Assembly: GCF_030435705.1 (NCBI RefSeq)
Contig: NZ_CP129381.1
Coordinates: 1,240,001 to 1,304,000 of the forward strand
Direction: 5' to 3'
Length of the DNA stretch: 64,000 nt
DNA from: Rhizobium sp. SSA_523
Lineage (GTDB): Bacteria; Pseudomonadota; Alphaproteobacteria; Rhizobiales; Rhizobiaceae
Made by a program: the position numbers and the translations under genes. The notes under the pieces are model-generated. The model had not been told where the DNA came from. It worked only from the letters and a program-made list of their open reading frames with translations, and did no database searches. Positions 1-8,995 of this stretch are shown in pieces (the first letter of the stretch is position 1; every line of letters begins with the position of its first letter).

Positions 1-359
1 CCGATTGCCGGCGCCATCCGCGACGCGACGATCATGCAACCCGCTGCATGCCCCTCACCTTGCGCTTGCTCTTCCTCCTGAAGAATGAGCTCGAACAGCG
101 CTGCCAGCCGGGCATGGCCGGAAAGATCGCCCCGCCGGAGGATCGCCTCCTGGTGGTCCATGGCCTCTGCGATCTGCCATTCCAGCGACCGGATGAACAA
201 TTCGTCTTTGGATATGAATGTATTGTACAGGCTGCTGCGCCGCACACCCGCCGCCTCGCATAATTGCTCCGTCGACGTATCGGCAAAGCCATGCATCCTG
301 AACTGTTTTGCGCTCGCGGCCAGAACCGCCGTCTCATCGAACTCTCTCGGCCGTGCCAT
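1..359 (-). CDS. TetR/AcrR family transcriptional regulator, C-terminus off the left edge
   Basis: The first 119 residues are visible; the gene begins at the ATG at 359 and leaves the window at position 1. The N-terminal helix-turn-helix is typical of TetR proteins: residues 1-45 open with MARPREFDE and contain the motif TSTEQLCEAAGVRRSSLYNTF, which reads as recognition helix plus the conserved tyrosine-asparagine-threonine-phenylalanine turn. The ligand-binding C-terminal domain is mostly outside the window, so the inducer cannot be guessed. It is divergent from the luciferase-like monooxygenase gene at 595, and an imperfect inverted repeat lies between the two genes, so it probably represses itself and that gene. 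Confidence 0.85.
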   Translation of the reverse strand, partial: MARPREFDETAVLAASAKQFRMHGFADTSTEQLCEAAGVRRSSLYNTFISKDELFIRSLEWQIAEAMDHQEAILRRGDLSGHARLAALFELILQEEEQAQGEGHAAGCMIVASRMAPAI

Positions 360-375
360 GGTGGTCCCGCATGTA

Positions 376-397
376 TTTTGTATTTTCAAGTACAGAA
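376..397. promoter_or_regulatory. Putative TetR operator (inverted repeat)
   Basis: TTTTGTA at 376-382 and TACAGAA at 391-397 form an inverted repeat with 6 of 7 matching positions and an 8-bp spacer. It sits 17 bp upstream of the TetR start and in the divergent region ahead of the monooxygenase gene. Size and placement suit a TetR dimer site, but this is inference. Confidence 0.4.
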
Positions 398-594
398 CTA
401 CCACGCCGCCTGCCGCGGGTCAAGGATCCGGGGGATGATCGCGGCCGGCCCGCGCGGCGTTCCCCGTTTCGCGAAAGGGCTTCGCAGGATCAAGCACTAT
501 CGCAGGCCCGCCTGACATGACAGTGATCGCCGGCGGGCGCCTTTCGTCTCTGGTGAAGGAGGGTCTGCGCGATACAATTGCCAAAGGAGCGGTC

Positions 595-1632
595 ATGGAA
601 ATCGGGATCGACAGTTTCGCAGCCATCCTCCCCGATCCGGCGACGGGTCGGGTTCCGTCGGCAACCGATCGGATGGCGGAACTGATCGAGGAAATCGAGG
701 TGGCTGATCGTGTCGGACTGGACGTATTCGGCATCGGCGAACATCACCGTGCAGAGTTTCTCGACTCGGCGCCAACGATCATATTGGCGGCTGCAGCCGC
801 CCGGACGAACCGGATCAAGCTGACCAGCGCGGTCACCATCTTGAGCGCCGCCGATCCTGTGCGCATCTTTCAGGAATTTGCAACGCTCGATCTGATCTCG
901 AAAGGTCGTGCTGAAATCGTTGCAGGCCGCGGATCCTTCGTCGAAGCTTACCCGCTCTTCGGCCTGGACACGCGCGACTATGACGCGCTTTTTGCGGAAA
1001 AGCTCGATCTTCTGCTTGCGCTGCAAGACGAGACGAATGTGACCTGGGCGGGGCGGTTCCGACCGCCGCTCACCGGGCAAGGCGTCTATCCGCGTCCGCA
1101 TCAAGAGCGCCTGCCGATATGGATCGGCGTCGGCGGCACCCCGCAATCCTTCGCGCGCGCAGGGGCGCTCGGTCTTCCCTTGATGATCGCCATCATTGGC
1201 GGAAGCTTCGATCGCTTCCGTCCCCTCGTCGATCTCTATCGAGAGGCTGGCAAACGCGCGGGACACGGACCCGACATGCTCAAGATCGGCGTTCATGCAA
1301 TGGGCTTTGTCGGCGAAAGCGATGCCGCAGCAAGGGACGCCTTCTTTCCTGGCTGGGCGCATCTGACAGCGGATATCGGGCGCGAGCGCGGCTGGTCGCC
1401 GCCGACCCGGCAACAGTTCGACGTGATGGCAGGACCGGAAGGTGCATTTCTGGTCGGGGAACCGAGGACCGTCGCGGCCAAGATGCTGCAGGCGAGCGAG
1501 ACCCTGGGCGGGATATCGCGGATCACCTTCCAGATGAGCACGGCTGCTCTCGATATTGCCGCGATGAAGCGGTCAATCGAGTTGCTGGGCACCGAAGTGG
1601 CCCCCGTCGTCAGGGCAGCGCAGCGCGGCTGA
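595..1632 (+). CDS. LLM-class (luciferase-like) flavin-dependent monooxygenase
   Basis: The 345-residue product matches the bacterial luciferase-like TIM-barrel family, which uses reduced FMN or F420 to oxidise an organic substrate. Family features are the early IGEHH motif around residues 50-55, the VTILSAADPVRIFQEFATLDLIS stretch (residues 80-105) ending in the conserved GR(A)EIVAGRGS flavin-binding loop, and PIWIGVGGTPQSF near residue 180. The ATG at 595 is chosen because AAAGGAG lies just upstream; the longer in-frame extension to 517 has no such site. The gene is divergent from a TetR regulator and convergent with the DUF2269 gene. The substrate is unknown; members act on alkanes, sulfonates, nitriloacetate and antibiotics. 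Confidence 0.88.
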   Translation: MEIGIDSFAAILPDPATGRVPSATDRMAELIEEIEVADRVGLDVFGIGEHHRAEFLDSAPTIILAAAAARTNRIKLTSAVTILSAADPVRIFQEFATLDLISKGRAEIVAGRGSFVEAYPLFGLDTRDYDALFAEKLDLLLALQDETNVTWAGRFRPPLTGQGVYPRPHQERLPIWIGVGGTPQSFARAGALGLPLMIAIIGGSFDRFRPLVDLYREAGKRAGHGPDMLKIGVHAMGFVGESDAAARDAFFPGWAHLTADIGRERGWSPPTRQQFDVMAGPEGAFLVGEPRTVAAKMLQASETLGGISRITFQMSTAALDIAAMKRSIELLGTEVAPVVRAAQRG

Positions 1633-1750
1633 GACGCTAAGGCTGATGTCGGCGGCAAGATCGAAGTGAACCGGCGGCCTCCGACGCGACGCGGAACAAG
1701 CAGACGGCCGCATCGTCAAGGTGGCCGCGAAACAGCCGGGGGAGCTGCTG

Positions 1751-2227
1751 CTAAAATGCGATATCCGGCTTGGTCAGCATCAGCCAGACAATGCCGATGA
1801 CGGAGAAGAAGGCGGGAAAACCGCATGCGAACCAGACGCGGTAGAGCCTGACCCATTGCCCGGAAAGCGGCTCGTTGCGCATCTCTGCGAGCCGCGCCAG
1901 GTTCCGCAATCGGATTTGTATCCAGATGACCGGGAGCCAGAAAACACCCGTCACGACGTATAAGACGAGGGATAGCACGATCCAGCCTTCCGTCAGGGAC
2001 CAGCCGACGGCTCGGGCCAGAAGATATCCGGTCACGGGCTGCAGGACGGCAGCCGTCGCCGTGAAGAGGGCGTCGGCAACGACCACAGTGCTGGAAACGT
2101 GAGCGATCAAGGTCGGGTTGTTGGTCCGGCGCGCCATGACCATGAAGAAGGCAATACCCGCGCCGGTCCCGAGTAGAACCGTTGCGCCCAGGACGTGGAC
2201 AAGGCGCAGCCAGGCTTCGAATTCCAT
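1751..2227 (-). CDS. DUF2269-family integral membrane protein
   Basis: The product is 158 residues with four predicted hydrophobic segments at about residues 8-28, 45-70, 80-102 and 130-150. It begins EAWLRLVHVLGATVLLGTGAG, the usual DUF2269 opening with a histidine in the first helix. The ATG at 2227 shares its A with the TGA of the upstream SDR-DoxX gene (TGATG), so the two are translationally coupled; an in-frame TTG lies one codon earlier. Function is unknown. The partner carries a DoxX-like membrane domain, which suggests a membrane-associated redox unit, but that is inference. Confidence 0.8.
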   Translation of the reverse strand: MEFEAWLRLVHVLGATVLLGTGAGIAFFMVMARRTNNPTLIAHVSSTVVVADALFTATAAVLQPVTGYLLARAVGWSLTEGWIVLSLVLYVVTGVFWLPVIWIQIRLRNLARLAEMRNEPLSGQWVRLYRVWFACGFPAFFSVIGIVWLMLTKPDIAF

Positions 2228-3519
2228 CAACGTTCATCCAATATGGCGAGGGCGACAAGGCAGAGGGGCAGGAACGGTATCACCTTCACGAAGGGTCCGA
2301 GGGGGTCGAGCCAGAGGTCCGGGCGCAGAACGGTTCCACCCAGAAGATAAGCGACAGCCACGGCCGCCATGCCCATCAGCGCCTTCCTGGCAAAGGGCCG
2401 GATCAGCACAAGAAGCCCCAGGGCCATATCGAGCGCGCATGTGGCAAGCGTCAGAGCCAGGGCCAGCGGCGGGCTCATAAACGGCTCGAAATGCGACGCG
2501 GCACGCGACGTGTCCAGAAGGGGAATGACTCCGGACAACAGCCAGAAGAGGGACATCAACACCATGACGACCGGCTTCACCAGATATAGACGGGCGAACC
2601 AGAGGTCCTGAACCCCGGATGGATTAGCGACGAGCGCATGCTCGGCATTGCGCAGCTCAAGGCCTTCGGGGAGGCTGGCGTGATCATGCTGGCAGGTTAC
2701 TCCATGGCGCATGACCAACATGGCCGTCGAGCGCAGGGGTGAGCGCCATCCGAGATGACCCGCCAGATCGGCCAGAAGCGTGACCAGGCGGCCGAATATG
2801 GGGGGAACCTCGACGACGGATGCCGGCGGAAGGCCAAGCCATCGCCGATGCAGTTGCACGAGCTGCCCCAGCGTCAGCCGCTCCGGCGCAGCCAGTTCAA
2901 GATCTGTTCCGCTCGGAAGAGCCCCTTCCACTGCCAAAGCAACGGCCTCGGCCACATCGTCCACATAGACAGTCTGAACAGGGCTATCCGCGTAGAGAAG
3001 CGGAAGGGCAAGGGGCGTACTGGCGAGGGCCCTGATCAAAGCGCTGCCGCCATGCGCATTGCGACCGAGGACCAAGGCAGGCCGCAAGATCACATGATCG
3101 ACTCCGCTTGATGCCAAAGCCTCATCGGCGTGCCGCTTGGTCGCGATGAATGGCAGGTCGTGCGACCCGCCATTGCCTGAAGCGGAAACCTGCACGATAC
3201 GCTTGCCGCCGGCCAGCCGGGCCCTTTCATACAGGGCCTGCATGGATCTTTCCTGCGCCGCGGCAAGATCATCCGAAAGTCCATCCTGAAGCGCGCCGGC
3301 GCAGTTGACGATGACATCATGATTGTCCACCAGGTTTCGCCAGTCATCGCTGCGCACCATGGTGGCAAGGTCGCTCCTGATCCAGGACACCTCGGGCCAT
3401 TTATGCGCCGCGCGCTCGGGGCGCCTTGCAAGACCGGTGACCGCGTGCCCCTGCGAGATCAGCCGCATGAGGATCGAAGAGCCAATGAAGCCGTTCGCGC
3501 CCAGAAGAAGTACCTTCAT
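2227..3519 (-). CDS. Fusion of NAD(P)-binding SDR domain and DoxX-like membrane domain
   Basis: This 430-residue protein has an N-terminal atypical short-chain dehydrogenase (NmrA/epimerase-like) domain with the dinucleotide motif GANGFIGS at residues 7-14, and a C-terminal DoxX-like membrane domain (about residues 300-430) with several hydrophobic helices ending in PLCLVALAILDER. Similar fusions occur in proteobacteria, usually beside a DUF2269 gene as here. The start is the ATG at 3519; an in-frame TTG two codons upstream is possible, and neither has a strong ribosome site. The 173-bp gap after the ferredoxin reductase gene leaves open whether it belongs to the P450 operon. The substrate is unknown. 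Confidence 0.82.
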   Translation of the reverse strand: MKVLLLGANGFIGSSILMRLISQGHAVTGLARRPERAAHKWPEVSWIRSDLATMVRSDDWRNLVDNHDVIVNCAGALQDGLSDDLAAAQERSMQALYERARLAGGKRIVQVSASGNGGSHDLPFIATKRHADEALASSGVDHVILRPALVLGRNAHGGSALIRALASTPLALPLLYADSPVQTVYVDDVAEAVALAVEGALPSGTDLELAAPERLTLGQLVQLHRRWLGLPPASVVEVPPIFGRLVTLLADLAGHLGWRSPLRSTAMLVMRHGVTCQHDHASLPEGLELRNAEHALVANPSGVQDLWFARLYLVKPVVMVLMSLFWLLSGVIPLLDTSRAASHFEPFMSPPLALALTLATCALDMALGLLVLIRPFARKALMGMAAVAVAYLLGGTVLRPDLWLDPLGPFVKVIPFLPLCLVALAILDER

Positions 3520-3692
3520 GCTCAAGCGTCATGTCCCTTGATGAAACCCGCTGGACATAGAGCAAACCCGATCTTCTGCCGCAAGCCGCAAATGCGAGCG
3601 TGGCTCCGATCCCCTGGATGCGGACCACAGCAATGCCCGCGCATTCGCCGCCTCGTCTCTGCCAAGGCGCCAGACCGGGGAACCGCCGTCCA

Positions 3693-4919
3693 TCAGGCCG
3701 TCATGCGGGCATCCTTCTGCAGCTTGAGCAAGGCACGCAGATCATAACCGGCCGCTTCCAGCACTGCCTTTGGCTGACCGAGAAGGAAACGGCCCGCCAT
3801 ATGGCTTCCCGCCTCGTTCACCGTTTCGACAGCCGCCAGACGCCCTTTCGAAAAACGCAGCACGAGAGGTCCGCTATCCGGCCGGGGCAAGACCACGTCC
3901 TCATCCGCATCATGTGCAAAGCCTGCGATTTGCAGCTTCCAATCCGCCTGATCGGACCAGAACCAGGGAACCGCCGCATAATCACCCGCTTCGCCTTTCA
4001 GCAGAACCCGGGCGATATGACGGGCATGGTCGACAGCCGCCTGCACCGATTCAAGTCGTGTCCAATTGCCCTGCATGGGAAAGGAACAGACGTCACCGAG
4101 CGCCGAAATGGCCGGATCGGAGGTTCTGAGGGAACCGTCCACCCGCACACCATTGCCGATTTGAAGCCCGGCCTCTGCCGCCAGTTCCGTATTCGGAACA
4201 ACCCCTGCCGCGATCAGAACCAGGTCACCATCCAGCCTCGTGCCATCCGTCAGTCCAACACCGATGGCTCGACCTTGCGTATCGGTGATGACGTCGGAGG
4301 CACGGGCATGGAGCCGTACATCCGTGCCCATGGCGATGTGCATGGCAAGGAAGGCATCGGACATGGCAGGCGAAACGGCGCGCGACATCAGGCGACCCGC
4401 CGCTTCCAGCACCGTCACCTCCACTCCTGCCTTGCGGGCCATGGCTGCAAATTCCAGGCCGATAAAGCCACCTCCGATAACGATTGCATGGCGTGTGCCG
4501 ACCATGGCGGAGCGCAAGGCATCCGCATGAGCCAGGGTGCGCAGAGACAGGACGCCGGCCGCATCGATACCGGCAAGGGGTGGCATCAGATTGCGGGTGC
4601 CGGTCGCGAGGATCAGGTGGTCGTAGGTCAGAGCCTCACCATCCGCCAGCCATACCAGACGAGCGGCGCGATCGATCCTGGTCGCGCGCATGGTATGCCG
4701 AAGCGTGATATTCGACGTTACAAAAAAGCTTGCAGGCTTCAGGGCCAGGGCCGCGGGATCGCCCTTTGCCATATAGGCTTTGGACAGCGGCGGACGCTGA
4801 TAGGGCAGTCCCGGCTCATCACCGACAAGCGTCAGACGCCCCTGATAGCCCTCTTGCCGAAGGCTGGCTGCCATCTGCAATCCACCCTGCCCTGCGCCAA
4901 TGATGACGATGTTGTCCAT
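3693..4919 (-). CDS. FAD-dependent ferredoxin reductase of the P450 system
   Basis: The 408-residue protein is a putidaredoxin/rhodocoxin-reductase-type flavoprotein. It has two Rossmann motifs: IIGAGQGGLQMA at residues 5-16 for FAD and VIGGGFIGLEFAAMARKAG near residue 150 for NAD(P)H. ATGTRN closes the FAD domain, and SALGDVCSFP near residue 270 is the second FAD-binding motif of the family. It should pass electrons from NADH to the [2Fe-2S] ferredoxin encoded 9 bp upstream, which feeds the P450 encoded before it. The three genes, in the order P450, ferredoxin, reductase, make a complete class I P450 chain in the cytoplasm. Confidence 0.93.
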   Translation of the reverse strand: MDNIVIIGAGQGGLQMAASLRQEGYQGRLTLVGDEPGLPYQRPPLSKAYMAKGDPAALALKPASFFVTSNITLRHTMRATRIDRAARLVWLADGEALTYDHLILATGTRNLMPPLAGIDAAGVLSLRTLAHADALRSAMVGTRHAIVIGGGFIGLEFAAMARKAGVEVTVLEAAGRLMSRAVSPAMSDAFLAMHIAMGTDVRLHARASDVITDTQGRAIGVGLTDGTRLDGDLVLIAAGVVPNTELAAEAGLQIGNGVRVDGSLRTSDPAISALGDVCSFPMQGNWTRLESVQAAVDHARHIARVLLKGEAGDYAAVPWFWSDQADWKLQIAGFAHDADEDVVLPRPDSGPLVLRFSKGRLAAVETVNEAGSHMAGRFLLGQPKAVLEAAGYDLRALLKLQKDARMTA

Positions 4920-4928
4920 GTTGACACC

Positions 4929-5249
4929 TCAGATCTGCGCTTCCGGCAGATGAACGACAAGTCCGTCGAGATCCGCGCTCATCTCGATCTGACAGGATAG
5001 GCGGCTTGTGGCTTTCACCTCAGATGCCGCGCATTCCAGCATATCGGCCTCACCCTCGCCCCGCCGCCCGGTCTTTCCGATCCAGTCCTCATCCACGTAA
5101 CAGTGGCAGGTTGCGCACATCATGGAGCCACCGCATTCGCCGATCACGCCATCCACGCCGTTTTGCACCGCCGCTTGCATCACACTTTCGCCCTCGCTTG
5201 CCTCGACCTCGGTTCGAGTTCCGTCATGGGCTACGAATATGATTTTCAT
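4929..5249 (-). CDS. [2Fe-2S] ferredoxin, putidaredoxin/adrenodoxin type
   Basis: The 106-residue protein has the cluster ligand pattern C-x5-C-x2-C in GECGGSMMCATCHCYV (about residues 38-53) and the fourth cysteine in RLSCQIEMS near residue 85. This spacing is that of vertebrate-type ferredoxins that serve class I P450s. A further cysteine (HCY) directly after the third ligand is common in this family. It lies 24 bp downstream of the P450 gene and 9 bp upstream of the reductase gene, so it is very probably the electron carrier between the two. Confidence 0.95.
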   Translation of the reverse strand: MKIIFVAHDGTRTEVEASEGESVMQAAVQNGVDGVIGECGGSMMCATCHCYVDEDWIGKTGRRGEGEADMLECAASEVKATSRLSCQIEMSADLDGLVVHLPEAQI

Positions 5250-5273
5250 GAAATCCTCCTGGAAGATCCGGCG

Positions 5274-6458
5274 TCAGCCAAGCCGCACGGGCAGATTGAT
5301 GGGGCCGCGGAAACCGAAGCCGCGCCATTTGACCACATCCGGGTCGGGCAGGCTGATATTGGGGAACCGCTCGAACAGCATTTCGGTGAGGATTGCGCCG
5401 ACCGTTCGCCTTGCCACATGCGTTCCGCCGCAATGGTGGGGGCCGGAGCCGAATGCCTGGTGCGGATTCTTGGACCGGAACACCTGGTACCGTTCCGGAT
5501 CGTCATAGATCTCTTCGTCGTGATTGGCCGAGGCCTGAATAGTCATCACAGTGTCACCTTTGGGGATCAGGCAGCCGCGGATCTCGACATCTTCCAGCAC
5601 AAGGCGCGATGAGGCCTGAATGGGAGCGACCCAGCGCACGCCTTCTTCGAAGGCCGCACCCCATTTACCCGTGCGCTTGACCTCTTCCAGCTGCTCCGGC
5701 TCGGTCAGAAGCCCGAAGACGATCGTGGAGAACGCATCGCGTGGCTCGTTGATACCGCCGCCAATGGCAATCTTGATGTTGGCAACGATCTGGCTCATGG
5801 CGATCGGGTTTTCCGCATGGACCATGACCGACAGCGCGGAATGATCCGGTATGGCCTTCACCCGCTCCACCGCCCGTTCCAGCACGGCATCCATTTCATC
5901 ATTGGCGCGGTCTGAAACCTCGAAGGGCCCCGGCAGCCAGCCGAAATTGCCCGCCCCATCGATCAGCGCCTGAGACCAGAACATCATCTGCTCGTCGGAT
6001 GCTTCGGGAATGCCCAGGATATGAGCGAGAATCCGGGCAGAGAGCGGCCCGGAGATCTCCTTGTGCAGATCGACCATCTCGCCCTTCGGCAGCCGATCGA
6101 AATAGTCCGCGGCGAATTGACGATAAAGCGGTACCCAGACGTCCTGAATGGTCTTGGGCATGAGGGCGGGTGCCATGGCCATGCGCTCCGCCATATGGTC
6201 GCCACCATCCTTGCGCATCAGCGTGTGGGCGCGGAAGGCGCGCTTCATCGGCGTGTTCGGGTCGTTGGACGAGAAGATCCCGGGCGTATCCTTGACGAAT
6301 TTGGTGTCGGACGCCTTGGTCAGGAAGGTGCGGCCTGCCGCCTTGACGCGCATCACCGGAGCTTCGGCGCGCAGCCGCCGGTAGATCGGATAGGGGTCGA
6401 GATGCAGCTGCTGGAGGGTGATGTCCGTATCCTGCGGGGCAAGGGTGAGTTCAGGCAT
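5274..6458 (-). CDS. Cytochrome P450
   Basis: The 394-residue soluble P450 shows the haem-cysteine loop FGSGPHHCGG (about residues 335-345) and the K-helix ExxR in EEGVRW. The I-helix reads AIGGGINEPRD, where P450cam-type enzymes have (A/G)Gx(D/E)T; the proton-relay threonine is not present (see findings). The start at 6458 is chosen because AGGAG precedes it; it overlaps the end of the livF-like gene by 8 bp, and an earlier in-frame ATG exists. It is co-transcribed with an ABC importer upstream and its redox partners downstream, which suggests that the imported compound is its substrate. No CYP family is assigned. Confidence 0.93.
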   Translation of the reverse strand: MPELTLAPQDTDITLQQLHLDPYPIYRRLRAEAPVMRVKAAGRTFLTKASDTKFVKDTPGIFSSNDPNTPMKRAFRAHTLMRKDGGDHMAERMAMAPALMPKTIQDVWVPLYRQFAADYFDRLPKGEMVDLHKEISGPLSARILAHILGIPEASDEQMMFWSQALIDGAGNFGWLPGPFEVSDRANDEMDAVLERAVERVKAIPDHSALSVMVHAENPIAMSQIVANIKIAIGGGINEPRDAFSTIVFGLLTEPEQLEEVKRTGKWGAAFEEGVRWVAPIQASSRLVLEDVEIRGCLIPKGDTVMTIQASANHDEEIYDDPERYQVFRSKNPHQAFGSGPHHCGGTHVARRTVGAILTEMLFERFPNISLPDPDVVKWRGFGFRGPINLPVRLG

Positions 6459-7200
6459 GGGTTTCTGCTCCTGCATAGGCACGATGGCGCTTTGCACTTT
6501 TCGCGACGCCGAGATGCGCCTCGATTTGGGTCGGATCGGCCAGAAGATCGGCGCTGGCCGCAGCGTGAACGATGTTTCCGCGGTCGAGAATCACGGCTTT
6601 ATCGGTCATCGTCAGGATTTTCTGTGCGTGCTGCTCCACGATGATCGTCGCCATTCCTTCTTCGCGAATGAGGCGGCGGATCGCACTCAGCATCTGCTCG
6701 ATGATGATGGGGGCAAGCCCCTCCGTCGGCTCATCGAGAAGCAGGATCTTCGGGTTCAGCATCAGAGCCCTGCCCACCGCCAGCATTTGCTGCTCGCCGC
6801 CGGAAAGCTGGTTCCCCATATTGGCGCGCCGCTCTTCCAGCCGCGGAAAGAGCTTGTAAACGGCGCGCAGATCCCATTTTCCGGGCCGTGCCGTGGCCGT
6901 CAGGTTTTCTTCCACGGTCAGGGAGGGGAAGATATCGCGCTGCTGCGGAACCCAGCCAATGCCCGCCATCGCACGTACCTCCGGCCCGGCTTTGGTCAGA
7001 TCGCGACCGGCCAGCGAAAACGTTCCGGCAAATTGCCGGGTCAGTCCGATGATGCTGTCGAGCAAGGTTGTCTTGCCCACGCCATTGCGACCCAGAACCG
7101 TCAGCGCCTCACCCTCGCCGAGCGAGACACTGAGGTCTGAAATGACGACTGCTTCGCCATAGCCTGCGCGCAGGTTCTTCACCTCAAGGAAATCAGCCAT
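6451..7200 (-). CDS. livF: Branched-chain-type ABC transporter ATPase LivF
   Basis: The 249-residue nucleotide-binding protein has Walker A GRNGVGKTT, signature QLSGGEQQML and Walker B ILLLDEPTEGLAP, the last being characteristic of LivF. The start ATG at 7200 overlaps the upstream livG-like stop in ATGGCTGA; the longer open frame upstream is only the shadow of livG. With LivG it would power a hydrophobic amino acid or aromatic-acid class importer at the inner membrane. Its stop overlaps the P450 start, tying transport and oxidation into one transcript. Confidence 0.95.
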   Translation of the reverse strand: MADFLEVKNLRAGYGEAVVISDLSVSLGEGEALTVLGRNGVGKTTLLDSIIGLTRQFAGTFSLAGRDLTKAGPEVRAMAGIGWVPQQRDIFPSLTVEENLTATARPGKWDLRAVYKLFPRLEERRANMGNQLSGGEQQMLAVGRALMLNPKILLLDEPTEGLAPIIIEQMLSAIRRLIREEGMATIIVEQHAQKILTMTDKAVILDRGNIVHAAASADLLADPTQIEAHLGVAKSAKRHRAYAGAETHA

Positions 7201-7945
7201 GGTCGTCGCTCCCGAGATAGATGTCCTGAACACGGCTGTCGGACATGATCTGTTCCGCAGTGCCATCGGCAAACAGCGCGCCGCCAACGAGCACGGTGAT
7301 CCTGTCCGCAAAGGAGAAGACCAGATCCATGTCATGCTCGATCAGCAAAATCGAAACATCGCGCGGCAGGTTGGCCAAGGTTTCCAGCAATTCCTCGCGC
7401 TCCGCTTCCGGCACACCGGCAGCCGGCTCGTCCAGCAGCAGCACGCGCGGATTGGACGCCAGCGCCAGGGCAATCTCCAGCAGGCGCTGCTTGCCATAAG
7501 GCAGGCGCTTTGTTGGCTGGTCCATGACGTCAAGCAACCGGAACCGCTCCAGCAGGCTGATAATGTCGTCGGACATATCCGCCTGCCTGCCGAGGCGATG
7601 CCAGAAATTGGCGCCCCTGCCGATGCGTTCCGACACGGCGAGAGCCAGCGTTTCCACCGGTGTCATGTCGGCAAACAACTGGTTGATCTGAAAGGTGCGG
7701 CCCAGCCCGAGCCTGGCGCGGGCAATCTGATTGAGGTGGGTAATGTCCTCGCCTTGAAAGAGGATCTTGCCGCCGCTCGCCGGCAGAACGCCCGTTAAAA
7801 GATTGACGAATGTCGTCTTTCCGGCCCCGTTCGGGCCGATCAGCGCGTGGCGTGCGCCATGGTCCAGCGTGAAGGAGACACTGTCTGCAGCAATGAGGCC
7901 GCCGAAGCGCTTTTCGAGGGCGATGGTCTGGAGGGCGGCCTTCAT
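7193..7945 (-). CDS. livG: Branched-chain-type ABC transporter ATPase LivG
   Basis: The 250-residue protein has Walker A GPNGAGKTT near residue 37, the LivG-style signature LPYGKQRLLEIALAL, and Walker B VLLLDEPAAGVPEAE. The start ATG at 7945 overlaps the livM stop in ATGA, so the in-frame upstream extension is discarded. It pairs with LivF as the ATPase dimer of the importer. Genes livHMGF stand in the canonical order with 13-bp or smaller spacing and frequent overlaps. Confidence 0.95.
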   Translation of the reverse strand: MKAALQTIALEKRFGGLIAADSVSFTLDHGARHALIGPNGAGKTTFVNLLTGVLPASGGKILFQGEDITHLNQIARARLGLGRTFQINQLFADMTPVETLALAVSERIGRGANFWHRLGRQADMSDDIISLLERFRLLDVMDQPTKRLPYGKQRLLEIALALASNPRVLLLDEPAAGVPEAEREELLETLANLPRDVSILLIEHDMDLVFSFADRITVLVGGALFADGTAEQIMSDSRVQDIYLGSDDHG

Positions 7946-8982
7946 GCGCGGCTCCCCCGGCGGATGGTCGCCAAGAGACGAGCAGGCCAAGCGTTGAGCC
8001 GCTCCCGCCCGATCAGCACCACGATCAGCATGACCAGTCCGACCCAGAACATCCAGTATTGCGGTGTGAAAGCGGAAAACCAGTCCTGCATCAGCTTGAA
8101 GGCGATGGCGCCGATCAACCCGCCATAGAGATAGCCGACGCCGCCCAGAACAAGCATGAGCAGCACATCGGCCGAGCGGTGAAAGGCCAGCACGTCGAGC
8201 GAAACGAACATGGTGGTCTGCGTGAGCAGCGCACCGGCAATTCCCGCCATGAAGGCGGAGAAGGTGTAGATCCCAAGGATGCGCCGCCCGACCGGAATGC
8301 CGATGCTGCGGCTGCGCAGGGTATTTTCACGAATGGCCCGCAGGGACAGACCATAGGGCGAGCTGACCACCATGCGGGCCACCAGGAAAAGACAGATCGC
8401 GACCACCAGCGTGTAGCCATAGGCTGTCGTGCCCCAGAGATCGAACTCGAAGTGACCAAAGATCGGCTGAATCTGGACACCGGTCAGGCCATCGGCGCCG
8501 CCTGTCAGCCAGGATGCCTTGTTGGCGGCTTCGAAGAGCAGCATGGCAATGCCCAGCGTCATCATCAGCCGGGTCAGGTCAGAGGCTCGCATCAGCAGCA
8601 AGGGTCCAGTCACCAGGCCAAGGAATGCGGCAGCAATACCGCCGAGAAACAGTCCGCTCAGCGGTTCCCCCGTCAGATGGATGGCCGTCAACCCGGCTAC
8701 ATAGGCACCAATGCCGAAGAAGGCGCCGTGCCCCAGCGAGACCACGCCGGCATAGCCGATGATGAGATCGAGCGAGACGGCAAACAGGCCGAGAATGGCA
8801 ATTTCCGACAGCAGCAGATGGCGCTCTGGCAACAGGAAGAAAGTCGCCGCAACCACCAGCCAGAACGCTGCCTCCGGTGGCTTGAAGCCGCTGCGGCTTC
8901 GCAAGATGGCGGCTGCGCGATCATGGTGCGTCCTTTCCGGAAGAGCGGCGGGCGGTGCGGTCTCAACGATATCGGCTGGCAT
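7942..8982 (-). CDS. livM: Branched-chain-type ABC permease LivM
   Basis: The 346-residue inner-membrane permease has an N-terminal cytoplasmic tail of about 40 residues and then 8-10 hydrophobic segments. The motif GYAGVVSLGHGAFFGIGAYVAG (residues 76-97) is the permease signature of the LivM family. It begins 13 bp after the livH stop with GGAG upstream and ends in an ATGA overlap with livG. It should form the translocation channel with LivH. Confidence 0.94.
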   Translation of the reverse strand: MPADIVETAPPAALPERTHHDRAAAILRSRSGFKPPEAAFWLVVAATFFLLPERHLLLSEIAILGLFAVSLDLIIGYAGVVSLGHGAFFGIGAYVAGLTAIHLTGEPLSGLFLGGIAAAFLGLVTGPLLLMRASDLTRLMMTLGIAMLLFEAANKASWLTGGADGLTGVQIQPIFGHFEFDLWGTTAYGYTLVVAICLFLVARMVVSSPYGLSLRAIRENTLRSRSIGIPVGRRILGIYTFSAFMAGIAGALLTQTTMFVSLDVLAFHRSADVLLMLVLGGVGYLYGGLIGAIAFKLMQDWFSAFTPQYWMFWVGLVMLIVVLIGRERLNAWPARLLATIRRGSRA

Positions 8983-8995
8983 GATGGCACACTCC

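Noticed and set aside
3600..5000. Plus-strand open frame of 466 codons
   Set aside because: It is antisense to the ferredoxin reductase and ferredoxin genes and shows no family resemblance.
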